Shown piece after piece: positions 39,935-40,032 of a stretch of DNA of 40,032 bases. The notes under the pieces were generated by a model that ran no database searches, was not told the origin of the DNA, and saw only the letters and a program-made list of their open reading frames with translations. The DNA comes from an uncultured Ruminococcus sp. (lineage in GTDB: Bacteria; Bacillota; Clostridia; Oscillospirales; Acutalibacteraceae). The stretch is taken from positions 1 to 40,032 of the forward strand of contig CADCNI010000011.1 of assembly GCA_902802795.1 (NCBI GenBank), given 5' to 3'. Made by a program: the position numbers and the translations under genes. The first letter of the stretch is position 1, and each line of letters starts with the position of its first letter.

Positions 39935-40032
39935 GAGCCTGTTTAGAATCTCCGCGTGTGCGTACTGCGCAGTCAGCTTTTTCGCCAGATGAAGCCAAAA
40001 CCGCAGGCAATACTTTGTGTATTATAGCAATC
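39935..40032. repeat. Possible end of a mobile or repeated element
   Basis: From GAGCCTGTTTAGAATC (39935) to the window edge the sequence carries no gene or Shine-Dalgarno site. It contains short perfect palindromes, ACTGCGCAGT (39963-39972) and AATAC-TTTGT-GTATT (40010-40024). The opening bases resemble terminal repeats of some insertion sequences, but only one end is present, so this is tentative. Confidence 0.3.

Overview
The window looks like a chromosomal segment of a spore-forming, anaerobic, fermentative member of the Clostridia, most likely of the Oscillospirales/Ruminococcaceae. The reasons are the Gram-positive sporulation genes spoIVA and sipL (a clostridial gene), a Spo0A-family regulator, a bifunctional AdhE under a Rex-type operator, a T-box-controlled alaS, strong purine-rich ribosome binding sites and consensus sigma-A promoters. 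No rRNA, tRNA, CRISPR array, prophage or complete insertion sequence is visible. The taxonomic call is inference from gene content.

Layout. 1-2690: the 5' end of a sugar-nucleotide epimerase gene, a small XRE regulator, a secreted leucine-rich-repeat gene that is frameshifted, and an APH/choline-kinase-like gene. 2691-7700: a cluster of short palindromes, adhE, a 41-codon membrane-peptide gene with its own promoter and terminator, and a Spo0A-family gene whose receiver domain has lost most of its phosphorylation pocket. 7695-12900: sipL-spoIVA in one operon (spore coat basement layer), an L,D-transpeptidase, a small zinc-ribbon protein and a RyR-domain protein. 12973-19233: a 1194-residue secreted beta-helix/Ig-like protein, a Na/Pi cotransporter with a PhoU-like tail and a small membrane protein. 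19335-24425: the dTDP-rhamnose operon rfbABDC and a one-piece Wzz/BY-kinase, a surface-polysaccharide block. 24720-31740: alaS with its T-box, a divergent unknown gene behind a structured leader RNA, a PAS-GGDEF-GAF diguanylate cyclase and a membrane/coiled-coil protein. 31797-33857: an intracellular GH13 neopullulanase-type enzyme. 33979-39825: an ABC ATPase, a large FtsX-like permease, an OmpR-type response regulator and a short-loop histidine kinase, resembling cell-envelope stress/antimicrobial-peptide modules, plus an unknown acidic protein. The right edge holds what may be the end of a repeated element.

Themes. Sporulation (Spo0A-like, SipL, SpoIVA), envelope building and sensing (rhamnose, BY-kinase, YkuD enzyme, beta-helix protein, ABC/two-component module) and redox-controlled fermentation (Rex-adhE) dominate. 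The most novel-looking signals are: the leader RNA at 27768-27890, where an early hairpin and an intrinsic terminator share the same bases; the Spo0A-family protein with a degenerate receiver; the overlapping operator-like repeats around 490-640; and the hairpin arrays at 2908-2994 and 7463-7521. All calls were made by reading the sequence. No database search or folding program was run.
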